NCBI GenBank assembly: GCA_040285745.1
Contig: JAUFOR010000001.1
Coordinates: 620,001-684,000 of the forward strand
Origin: Barthelona sp. PCE
Lineage: Eukaryota > Metamonada: BaSk clade
Reading direction: 5' to 3'
Length of the DNA: 64,000 nt
The notes beneath the pieces are model-generated. The model saw only the letters and a list, made by a program, of their open reading frames with translations. It had not been told where the DNA came from and made no database searches. Of this stretch, positions 49,689-57,230 are shown piece after piece; positions within the stretch are counted from its first letter, which is position 1, and each line of letters starts with the position of its first letter. The translations under genes were made by a program, and so were the position numbers.

Positions 49689-50246
49689 ATGTCAAGAACA
49701 GTTGCTGCCACAAAAAGACTTAGAGAAAACCTCGAAGCACAGTTACAAAGACTGATGGTACAATTAAATGATATTGAAGAGTTTCGGGACGAATTAGATG
49801 ATGATGAGTACCTTGAAACGCGCGAGGACACACTGTTTCAGATGAAAGATTTAGAGAAAACACTGGAGAAGTACATTACTGGTAATATGAGCTTAACGTC
49901 TGATTTTGAAGCTTTTCAAATCAGTATACGAGAAGCGTACACAAACGCATTCAAGATAACAAACGTCATTAGCATCTTTCTTACTCAAAGTGCAATTGAG
50001 TTGCGTGAAAGATTGACCAAATTAGAGAATGCATTTATGATCAAGAATATTTCACGTGAAGCGTATGTATATTCAAAGACAGAGTTGTTATATAGTATTC
50101 AAGAGCTTAATGAGCAATTATCTGTTAAGGAAGAGCAATTTTTACAAGATAATATGTCTGGTTTACACAGTTTTAACAAATCTCAGAACCAAAATATCAC
50201 GAAAAATATTGTTCAAGATGCTTCAAAGCAAATTAATCAATTATAA
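49689..50246 (+). CDS. LZIC: LZIC-like protein (leucine zipper and ICAT domain)
   Basis: From the ATG at 49689 (MSRTVAATKRLRENLE) the 185-residue product follows human LZIC: a coiled coil with LEAQLQRLMVQLNDIEEFRDELDDDEYLE-type pattern, then an ICAT-like domain with DFEAFQISIREAYTNAFKI and the C-terminal REAYVYSKTELLYSIQELNEQL. In animals ICAT binds beta-catenin; LZIC itself does not bind it well and its role is poorly known. The match over nearly the whole length is convincing, and shows that LZIC predates animals. A few bases (3) separate its stop from that of the convergent FHA gene. Confidence 0.9.
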   Translation: MSRTVAATKRLRENLEAQLQRLMVQLNDIEEFRDELDDDEYLETREDTLFQMKDLEKTLEKYITGNMSLTSDFEAFQISIREAYTNAFKITNVISIFLTQSAIELRERLTKLENAFMIKNISREAYVYSKTELLYSIQELNEQLSVKEEQFLQDNMSGLHSFNKSQNQNITKNIVQDASKQINQL

Positions 50247-50249
50247 AAA

Positions 50250-51947
50250 TTAGAGCCCTGACTTAATGGAAAATAAATTATTGTTCTTTATGGTTTTTTG
50301 ATTAATCGTGTTAATCTGATTAATTTCAAGTTTTCTTTGTGTTATTTCTGCTAAAATCTCCTTTTGACTTGAAATTCTATACTCTTCTAACTCATTTAAA
50401 GCATGATTTAAAGCACTTTTTAATGTCTCATCTGTTTCATCATTTTCTTTCAATTGATCAACACGTGTTTGATTAATTCTATTTAATCTTTTCAGTTGTG
50501 CTATTTCATTTCTTAATTTTTCGTTCTCTTTTTCTGTTTTGAACGCTAAACAAAAAAGTGATTGTGCTTTCTGTTTCTTTTCAACATCTGTTAACAATCC
50601 ATCCGTAAGTTCAACTTGCAGATTGTAAATAATTTCATCTTTTGTTCGTATACGTTCAGTATAATCATTAGATAATTCTTTTAATGTTAACTCCAACTCT
50701 ATAATTCGACTTTCACTGATTGAAAGTTGATGACGAAGTTCTTGCCAATTTCGCACAATAACCTTATTCTTTTGCTCTGTTAACCTACGTTGTAACATAT
50801 CAACATCCAAATCTAGGTGCTTTTTATAGATTTTTCGTTCATTCTTCAATTTTTCCACAAAATTATCAACAAAATCACTTAAAAACTCTGTTTTCATCTC
50901 TCTCGTATGGGTTGTTGGGACAGTACATTCAATTTTTTTGAATAAAGACACTAAATTATCAAAATCCGTTTTCAGATTTTCTATTTCTTCATTCTTTCTT
51001 TCTATTTGATCCTTCTGATCCTTGATGTGTATTTGGGCTGCTGCTAGACTCTCCTTCACTTCATCTCGACTTTCAGAAAGAAGTGAAAGGTTTTGCAGCT
51101 GACGAATATATTCGTCAGTTAACATTTTTGTGTTATCTTCTTTTGCTATTTGCTGAGGTGGAGTGGCTTTGTAATGCACTTCAGGGAGAATAGATGGGTG
51201 TTGTACAGGTTGTTGTATCACTTTAGGTTGTACAGGTTGTTGTATCACTTTAGGTTGTACAGGTTGTTGTATCACTTCAGGTTGTACAGGTTGTTGTATC
51301 ACTTCAGGTTGCATTGAAACAGGATTTAAATGTTGATTATGTTGTACGGTTCTCAAAGGTTGATGAAAAACAGGTTGATGCTCAACATTTGGTGCATGTT
51401 TCACAGGCTGCTTAAGAACAGGCTGTATATCCTGTGTTAAAGACGGTATGTTATCCACATTAACACTTGTCTTTAACGGAGAAGTCAACTTGATACTTTC
51501 ATCTGAGCTCACTAGTGAGTCATCTGAAAAATTTGGAGAATATGCTTCAACTAATGTTGGTACAACCTTCTTCTGTGGTTCTGTTATGGTGGTTTCATGA
51601 TTCTTAATCGTCTCAGAACACTCTAGCTCTAAAGTTTCTTTCTTATATTTGTCATACGAGTGTTCAAATAGATATGAAGCGACATCATAGCCAAACCGGA
51701 CGGTGGCTCCCGTATTTAATACAACCGCATTACCATTAGAAACCTTAACATCATTAACAAAGGTTCCATTACGAGAGTTGCAATCCTTAAGGACAGCTGT
51801 GTGGGATTTCATTTCGATTATGGCGTGTTTAGCACTTATAGAACGTGATTTAAGATGTATATCGCACGATGGTGAACGTCCAATTGAATTAACTTCTTTA
51901 AGCTCAAAACGATTCCCTGCTGTAATCAGCGTTCCCAATGCCTCCAT
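50250..51947 (-). CDS. FHA-domain coiled-coil protein
   Basis: The 565-residue product begins with an FHA domain (about residues 5-98) with SIGRSPSCDIHLKSRSISAKHAII and DCNSRNGTFVND, the GR, SxxH and NG residues that bind phosphothreonine. A Gln/Pro linker holds four 9-residue repeats (VIQQPVQP type). Long coiled coils follow (about 275-545). This layout resembles FHAD1/CEP170-like and flagellar scaffold proteins, but orthology is not certain. It should link phosphorylated partners to a filamentous structure. It is divergent from the TEX264-like gene with 92 nt between starts. Confidence 0.82.
   Translation of the reverse strand: MEALGTLITAGNRFELKEVNSIGRSPSCDIHLKSRSISAKHAIIEMKSHTAVLKDCNSRNGTFVNDVKVSNGNAVVLNTGATVRFGYDVASYLFEHSYDKYKKETLELECSETIKNHETTITEPQKKVVPTLVEAYSPNFSDDSLVSSDESIKLTSPLKTSVNVDNIPSLTQDIQPVLKQPVKHAPNVEHQPVFHQPLRTVQHNQHLNPVSMQPEVIQQPVQPEVIQQPVQPKVIQQPVQPKVIQQPVQHPSILPEVHYKATPPQQIAKEDNTKMLTDEYIRQLQNLSLLSESRDEVKESLAAAQIHIKDQKDQIERKNEEIENLKTDFDNLVSLFKKIECTVPTTHTREMKTEFLSDFVDNFVEKLKNERKIYKKHLDLDVDMLQRRLTEQKNKVIVRNWQELRHQLSISESRIIELELTLKELSNDYTERIRTKDEIIYNLQVELTDGLLTDVEKKQKAQSLFCLAFKTEKENEKLRNEIAQLKRLNRINQTRVDQLKENDETDETLKSALNHALNELEEYRISSQKEILAEITQRKLEINQINTINQKTIKNNNLFSIKSGL
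51200..51315 (-). repeat. 27-nt tandem repeat in FHA gene
   Basis: Four copies of a 27-nt unit (GGTTGTACAGGTTGTTGTAT plus seven bases on the plus strand) encode VIQQPVQPE/K repeats. Identity is high, with one G/A change between adjacent copies, so expansion is recent. Confidence 0.88.
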
Positions 51948-52039
51948 AGAAGTGATTGACCGCTCTTAAAAAAACGAAATAAAGGTTATAATAATGTAAA
52001 CACGAATCTCTCCCATTTCCTTAATCATCTCGCGATTTC

Positions 52040-52573
52040 ATGTTTATTGAAGCGCTTTTAGTTGCGGGTTCTGTTATTGTGATATTTTTGAGCCTCATAG
52101 GGCACTTTTTTAAACTTAAAGTTGAAGATTTGGAACAATGTGATGTATTTGACAGCAAAGTTTTTCTTTATGAACCAGTTTCCCGTGTCCCTGAGCTCCC
52201 TGATATTATAATTCCAGAAAATGTACCCGCTGTACCATGTATATTCCACATTGATCACTTTAAATCAAAAATTGAAGACCGTACATATGCTTGTGGTTAC
52301 CTTGTTGATGAAGCAGATGTTGACTCTATTTCAGGTTATTTTGAGCATATTGAGATTGTACCATTTGAATGTTATCATATACGTGCACCAGCAAAAATGT
52401 TTACACTCGCTAAATTACGTCGTCGTGCTAAGGTATTGCTTTATAAGGCTCGTTTGAATGCAACTATTTTTGAATTACGTTATGATACAGAAATTCACTA
52501 TTATGGCAATGCTGAAGCAAATATTCAATTACTAAATTTTGCAAACACGCTTCGTAAGAGCTTAGAAGAATAA
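52040..52573 (+). CDS. TEX264-like single-pass membrane protein
   Basis: This 177-residue protein has one N-terminal transmembrane segment (about residues 5-25; LLVAGSVIVIFLSLIG) followed by a compact domain with CGYLVD and FHIDHF segments, like the GyrI-type domain of TEX264, an ER-membrane autophagy receptor in animals. No LC3-interacting tail is seen in the short C-terminus (NTLRKSLEE). The match is a fold-level impression with weak sequence identity. It could also be another GyrI-like membrane protein. Confidence 0.5.
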   Translation: MFIEALLVAGSVIVIFLSLIGHFFKLKVEDLEQCDVFDSKVFLYEPVSRVPELPDIIIPENVPAVPCIFHIDHFKSKIEDRTYACGYLVDEADVDSISGYFEHIEIVPFECYHIRAPAKMFTLAKLRRRAKVLLYKARLNATIFELRYDTEIHYYGNAEANIQLLNFANTLRKSLEE

Positions 52574-52592
52574 AATTGATTACATGAAGATT

Positions 52593-53502
52593 TTACTCAC
52601 GGGGACGACGCTTACCACCACGGTTGTCACGACGACCATCACGCTTGTTGTTATCACGACGAGGACGATCATCCTTGAAAGAGAACATCTTATCAGCAAG
52701 CTCATCATCAACACTCTCATCGGTAGTGGCTCTGACCTTAGTAGATTGAGTGGAAACGGGCTCAAGATCTTCCTTGACCTTTAGCTTGAGACCACCAGAA
52801 ACACGACGGGGAACCTTGGCACCAGAGCCGGAAGCACCCATGAAACTGGAGAATGAGACACCTTGAGGTTGGGGTTCCTCCTCAACATAGTTAGACTGAT
52901 CCTCGAGACCGGGGGTAGTGTTGTTAACATCATCTAAGGGGTTACCAGAGTTGAACTTACCTCTGTTGTCTCTGCGAGTACGGCCCTTAATGGGACGACC
53001 AGTACCGGACTTTCTGTCCTGGCCCTTACGCTTGTTATCACGGTATCTGTTGGCCTTGTGCTTGTTTCTTCTGGCACCTTCGGCTTCGGGGAGGTTGGCT
53101 AAATATAAGTGTTTGACAATGAACATGATAAAAATGTCAATTAAGAATGAAGGTACCACAAAAACAATCATATCAATCAAAAGCATTGTAAAGTATAATA
53201 AAAAGCCTCAGAAGGTATCGTGCTCGCAAGTGCCGATATGAGGCACCAAAAAAATAGCACGAAAATGTAATAGTGTTGAGGGAAAAACTTTTCTATCATC
53301 ACATTCATTTAAAACCGACTGTGCCGACACTTTACGCTGCTAGACAACGCGATGATTGGCTAGGGATCTATCTTTTGACGTAAATCTATCGAGAAACTAT
53401 AAACATACCGTTCATCTCAGGGGCTTCCTTCTTGGTGGTAACGGGAGCGGAAACAACTTCAGGGCGCTGTTCCTTGGTTAAAACTTGGAAAGGGTTGGGC
53501 AT
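52593..53502 (-). CDS. SERBP1/Stm1-like ribosome-associated protein, two exons
   Basis: Exon 1 (53502-53409) and exon 2 (53098-52593) encode 199 residues. The N-terminus MPNPFQVLTKEQRPEVV and the block GARRNKHKANRYRD followed by the Lys/Arg/Gly-rich region (RKSGTGRPIKGRTRRDNRG) are typical of the Stm1/SERBP1/HABP4 family, which bind ribosomes and stabilise inactive 80S particles in starved cells. The C-terminus is RG/RD-rich. The frame breaks without removal of the 310-nt intron, whose length is 1 mod 3. The strongly biased codons suggest high expression. Confidence 0.85.
53099..53408 (-). other. 310-nt intron in SERBP1-like gene
   Basis: Minus-strand sequence begins GTATGTTTATAG and ends ACTTATATTTAG. 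Its removal joins ATGAACG to CCAACCTC in frame (MNANLPEAEG). The intron is eight times longer than that in eL42 and contains a strong two-part hairpin at 53218-53262 and C- and D-box-like motifs. Confidence 0.9.
53208..53302 (-). ncRNA. Candidate intronic snoRNA-like RNA
   Basis: On the minus strand a C-box-like GTGATGATAG (53302-53293) and a D-box-like CTGA (53211-53208) flank a hairpin with a 7-bp outer stem (53218-53224 with 53256-53262) and a 5-bp inner stem (53230-53234 with 53242-53246). Introns of ribosome-related genes host snoRNAs in many eukaryotes. The usual terminal stem next to the boxes is weak, and a 95-nt C/D RNA with such a hairpin is unusual, so this stays tentative. Confidence 0.28.
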
Positions 53503-54146
53503 TTCTGTTGTTAAAAGAGAAAGAATAACAAAAGTAGTATTTTGTAGGAAGGTAAGCATATTTGAATGGTATTTGGAATGTATTCCCGCATATTGCCACT
53601 CGTTTCAAGTGCCTATTTAGCTCAATATTCATCACAAAACAACAAATAATTTTTTACATTTGCTTGGTTTAATTCGCTACAGCAATACATATAATAGATC
53701 AAATGCTTGGATTTGAATACATCTATATCAGAAATTAACCTGTTCCTTGTGGGAAGAGTCTAAAGACGAAAAACAGAGATTTGTTGTGTTTTTTCAACTA
53801 AAAATCGAGTAAATCTCAGGATGAAAACACTATCGGCACCTTTCTGAACGTTTTATTTAATGAAAATAGCTGCATTGCCTTTTATAACCAGCTACGCGTT
53901 CAAGTTTCAAATCCTTGTGTTTTGAGACACCAACCATGTTCGAATTGTCAAATAAGGGGCATAGAATCATTTAATCATAATTTTCATTGTTTTTACTCAT
54001 AAACTCATTTAATAAAATATTTCAACTCAACTCATCGCTTACCCATCATTTTTTCCATGATTTGATACTTCATACATACTTAAAAATGCATACATACTAA
54101 TTTTCCAAAAATTCAACCATTGTTCCATCCATTTCATACAAAAATT
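53503..54146. other. Intergenic region, no gene recognised
   Basis: A 644-nt A/T-rich region upstream of the SERBP1-like gene. It has no ORF with supported features, no tRNA and no obvious long inverted repeat. It includes an ATCGGCAC octamer, also found in the neighbouring intron. Confidence 0.5.
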
Positions 54147-54551
54147 CTACTCAGGAACATTCACTTTGTTCATTGCAAACATTCTATTATGTTGTTGAAG
54201 CATTTCAGTTAAATCGTTGCAAGTGCCTTGCAGTAACTTCTTTCTTTGTTCCAGATTGGAAAACTCTAATGTAAGAAGAATGACCTTCCGCTCAACTTCT
54301 GGGTCGCCACAAATATCTTCTGTCTTATTCTCTTCTTTCCATGACATTGAACCTAATAAATTAGTTAATTTCGTTTGCTCTTGAGATAACTCTGCAATAA
54401 GCGTCTTTAACCGCTTAATTTTATCCGATATATCGTCGCTTTCAGCGTGTGTAACGTTCATGAACCCGTCCATGAATGGTGGAAGATCAGCTTCGGTGTT
54501 TAAAAGAGCGTGCAGTAGTGCCTGTGTATCGTATTCATCCCTGGGCCCCAT
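54147..54551 (-). CDS. Small coiled-coil protein of unknown function
   Basis: This 134-residue protein starts at an ATG at 54551 and contains two helical heptad regions (about residues 40-70 and 85-125) separated by an acidic loop. No domain is recognised. Its length, clear frame and ATG support a real gene. It could be a small subunit of a tethering or kinetochore-type complex, but nothing in the sequence says which. Confidence 0.6.
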   Translation of the reverse strand: MGPRDEYDTQALLHALLNTEADLPPFMDGFMNVTHAESDDISDKIKRLKTLIAELSQEQTKLTNLLGSMSWKEENKTEDICGDPEVERKVILLTLEFSNLEQRKKLLQGTCNDLTEMLQQHNRMFAMNKVNVPE

Positions 54552-54625
54552 AACAAAAAGGATAATATTATTCTATCCAGAAAAAGGTAAAAAAATAGAA
54601 TACATGAACATTAAGTGTTCCTTGG

Positions 54626-54785
54626 GGGTCGAAAGGTTGATGGTGTGAGATTCCCAGCTACAAATTTCCAAACATATCGCAATATTAGAGTGCTCAGAAA
54701 TACATGTGAAAGCTTTCATGTACCTTGTGAACTAGATACTTCACAATAAATCCACAAAAATGTTTCTCCATCAACCTTTTGCCCT
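54626..54785. ncRNA. Candidate structured RNA with 17-bp closing stem
   Basis: AAAGGTTGATGG at 54632-54643 pairs perfectly with CCATCAACCTTT at 54768-54779, and the stem continues outward with a G-U, a C-G and GGG/CCC past one bulged base. Inside, TACATG (54701-54706) pairs with CATGTA (54717-54722), closing a self-complementary loop that contains AAAGCTTT. The segment lies between two minus-strand genes, so it is either an independent RNA or a 3'-UTR element of the gene ending at 54835. No known RNA class was recognised. Confidence 0.35.
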
Positions 54786-54834
54786 GAAGAAATCTTGGTG
54801 TTTATACCTATAAGAAAATAAAACAAAGAAAAAT

Positions 54835-55758
54835 TTACTCTCTTCGCAACTTGCTTAGTTGATTTCCTTTTGAAGCTAAAATGCTTTTAAATCGTGAATA
54901 AGGCTTTTTCTCCACTTCCACTTCTTCTTCTTCTTCTTCTTCTTCTTCCTCCTCTCCTTGATTCTGAACTTCTTCTTCTTTTTCCTCAATATCCTTCTTC
55001 TTCATCTTTTTTAAAAACTTTGCCATTTCAACTGTTGATCGCATCCTGTTTCTACTAGAAGCAACCTTAAAAGTATTAATAGTTAAAAGCAACAAAGCAC
55101 CAAAAACTCTGTATAAAAATTCAAACTCCATAGTAATTTCTTTTTTTTTCATTAAAATTGATTTATATGTGAAAATAAGTGTTAAAATGACCCATGTAAA
55201 CCATGTGGAATGAATGAATTCACTTGAATTATGTTGATATTCAAAGCTTTCTTTGGGATCTTTCGAAATATAGATAAATAGTTGATAGAAAAATGATCCT
55301 ATAAAGAAAAACACTCCTCCAAATGTACATGAGATATAAGTGAACACAACTGCATTGATAGGGTTTGAAAAATTCATTGCTTTCTGAGAAAATGAAGTTA
55401 ATGTTGACATACCACTGAAATAGGCACAAAATCTTAAAATTGTACGAAAAATAGGATAAACACGGATAGATGAGTAGTACACCCAGTCTGGAACAATGAA
55501 ATTCAAGAAAACTGCAATAAAAAAGAATGTGAGGCAATAAAAAGCTTGTAATGAAGAAATTGCAGTTCCCAAAATTAGTGATCCAACAGTTGATCCTCCA
55601 TATAGGCTTAAATATAACCATACGAGCCGTCCATATGTTAATTTCTTATCTTTAACCGGCATTCCAGCTCGTAAATTTCCCATTTGACCAATATTGTAGA
55701 GAAAAAGAACTACAACACTATAAAGATCATAATTGAAACCCTCCAATACCTTTAACAT
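54835..55758 (-). CDS. TRIC/TMEM38-like multi-pass membrane protein
   Basis: The 307-residue protein starts at an ATG at 55758, has about six to seven hydrophobic segments (about residues 10-205) and a highly charged C-terminal tail with a run of eleven glutamates. Segments VPDWVYYSSIRVYPIF and TFGGVFFFIGSFFYQLFIYI align by position with the conserved PLDLxYK and GSGVALMSNFEQLL parts of TRIC intracellular cation channels, which balance calcium release from the ER. The KEV motif is not conserved, so channel function is uncertain. The tail lies in the cytosol if the family topology holds. Confidence 0.5.
   Translation of the reverse strand: MLKVLEGFNYDLYSVVVLFLYNIGQMGNLRAGMPVKDKKLTYGRLVWLYLSLYGGSTVGSLILGTAISSLQAFYCLTFFFIAVFLNFIVPDWVYYSSIRVYPIFRTILRFCAYFSGMSTLTSFSQKAMNFSNPINAVVFTYISCTFGGVFFFIGSFFYQLFIYISKDPKESFEYQHNSSEFIHSTWFTWVILTLIFTYKSILMKKKEITMEFEFLYRVFGALLLLTINTFKVASSRNRMRSTVEMAKFLKKMKKKDIEEKEEEVQNQGEEEEEEEEEEEVEVEKKPYSRFKSILASKGNQLSKLRRE
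54914..54958 (-). repeat. GAA/GAG triplet run in TRIC-like gene
   Basis: A run of TTC/CTC triplets on the plus strand encodes about eleven consecutive Glu residues in the C-terminal tail. It is likely to vary in length. Confidence 0.88.
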
Positions 55759-55925
55759 ATAAAAATTTTATGTAGAAAGAGAAAGAATGCACAAATGATA
55801 ATACAAACATACCATTACTTTACAAATACCATAAAAAAGGTGGTCTGGCATGATTTGATATTACCGACCTCACTTCCTAACAATATACGATTGAACAAAA
55901 CTAATACATATACTGAAATACGAAA

Positions 55926-56261
55926 TTACTCTGATAAAAACGTATCAGAGTCTGTGTTCTCACTCAACGGTTCAACATTTCCTGTCTCTTCCAGAATGTA
56001 ACAGTAGGAAATATGCTTGTGTGATAAGAAAACCTTTTCAGTTAACTCACACTTCATTTTTGAACCTAAAACAAGCTCCTCCATGCTGACATTGGTCAGT
56101 ATGATGTTTAGTTTATCATCAAAGCACTCTAAAGTTCCCTCATAGGTGAAATTATCACCTACCACACAAATTCTCTTTCCAACACAACGTCTCAGAGTGT
56201 CTACTGGTAAGGGTGCATCTGTTTCTTCGTTTTTCGTTTGTGTTAATGAATTAAATGACAT
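55926..56261 (-). CDS. LSm/Sm-like RNA-binding protein
   Basis: This 111-residue protein contains one Sm fold: LRRCVGKRICVVGDNFTYEG, LECFDDKLNIILTNV (Sm1) and a divergent Sm2 near HKHISYCYIL. It is closest in length and pattern to LSm8, LSm1 or the LSm-like NatC subunit Naa38, members of rings that bind U-rich RNA ends in splicing or mRNA decay, or of an acetyltransferase. Extra residues at both ends are low-complexity. The plus-strand frame of the next gene starts inside its first codons, but its likely start is 60 nt downstream. Confidence 0.6.
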   Translation of the reverse strand: MSFNSLTQTKNEETDAPLPVDTLRRCVGKRICVVGDNFTYEGTLECFDDKLNIILTNVSMEELVLGSKMKCELTEKVFLSHKHISYCYILEETGNVEPLSENTDSDTFLSE

Positions 56262-56320
56262 TGAAAAGGTATGAAATTTTGGTTACATCATTTAAATCCT
56301 ATTTCCATTTACTTTTTCTA

Positions 56321-57223
56321 ATGTCTGAGTTAAAGTATCACATCTCTCCCAGTATTTTTCTCACATTTTCGAATTATCGGGGAAGGTATTATATGCATAT
56401 TCGAAAATATGTGTTAAAGGCAGGTGAATGGGTTCCAACACGCACTGGAGTGTGTTTTGATAAGGATTCATACCCCCAATTCCTTAATAAGGCTTCAATT
56501 CTTCGAGATATGTGTGCAGGTAGTATTGAATGTCAAGAAATGACATTCACGGTCATTGTTGCATCATTCCAGAAGCAAAATATTACCTTTAAACACATTT
56601 CTAAACCTGGAATAGTTGTTTCTTTTCCAACTACTGAATTTGTCAATGGATATCATTTAATTGAACAGTTTATGAGAGACTTACCTCCAAAAGTGAAGAA
56701 AGAAGTCCAGGAAGCCGCAGAGTGTAAGGAAACTCTTATTGCTGAAACGAACTTAACTAGTTATAATCCAGTTTCAACTATAGCACTGAATCAGTTCCTT
56801 GAAGAGTATACAAACTCAACGAATGATTCATCAAATTGTTTTTTATTACACGGTTTGTGGTATATTTTTCAAGCAGAATTTAGAAACAATGTTTTTATTC
56901 ATATTAGAAAATTTTATGTTAACAAAGAGGGTGAAAAGCGTAAGTCCAAATATGGAATAAGTCTTTCAACATTACAATTAGCACATATAATTGGTGCAGT
57001 TGATGAACTGTTCAGAATTGTTGATGAATATGAGAACGGTGGTATTGATACCATAGCACAGGTCATTAATCTGCAGAATAGTGGCATTTCCATATCTATA
57101 AACATTGTAGATAGCGGTAAACACAAGATTAATATTATGAAAAATGGCAGAATATCCGTCTCAATTGGTATTGATGTTTTGAATGGGTTGATGAATGTTG
57201 CCAGGCAAATTAATAAAGGATAA
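56321..57223 (+). CDS. Protein with duplicated PC4-like modules
   Basis: I start at ATG 56321 (MSELKYHISPS) rather than 56255 because the latter would overlap the LSm start and adds no homology. The 300-residue product has two blocks like the PC4/Sub1 fold: YRGRYYMHIRKYVLKAG followed by WVPTRTGVCFDKDSYP (about 17-60), and NNVFIHIRKFYVNKEGE followed by KYGISLSTLQLAHI (about 185-225). After each, a second less similar strand-strand-helix block appears (KPGIVVSFPTTEFVNG near 100; NGRISVSIGIDVLNGL near 280). This suggests a duplicated pair of PC4-like modules. PC4 binds single-stranded DNA and acts as a transcription cofactor. It ends 7 nt from the convergent SET gene. Confidence 0.7.
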   Translation: MSELKYHISPSIFLTFSNYRGRYYMHIRKYVLKAGEWVPTRTGVCFDKDSYPQFLNKASILRDMCAGSIECQEMTFTVIVASFQKQNITFKHISKPGIVVSFPTTEFVNGYHLIEQFMRDLPPKVKKEVQEAAECKETLIAETNLTSYNPVSTIALNQFLEEYTNSTNDSSNCFLLHGLWYIFQAEFRNNVFIHIRKFYVNKEGEKRKSKYGISLSTLQLAHIIGAVDELFRIVDEYENGGIDTIAQVINLQNSGISISINIVDSGKHKINIMKNGRISVSIGIDVLNGLMNVARQINKG

Positions 57224-57230
57224 TGAGTGT

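Noticed and set aside
53815-53855. Short GGATGA and CTGA pair with an ATCGGCAC octamer
   Set aside because: The boxes are about 20 nt apart, too close for a C/D snoRNA; the octamer shared with the intron may be chance.
56255-56320. Upstream ATG for the PC4-like gene at 56255
   Set aside because: It would overlap the start of the LSm gene, adds hydrophobic sequence without family similarity, and a suitable ATG is present at 56321.
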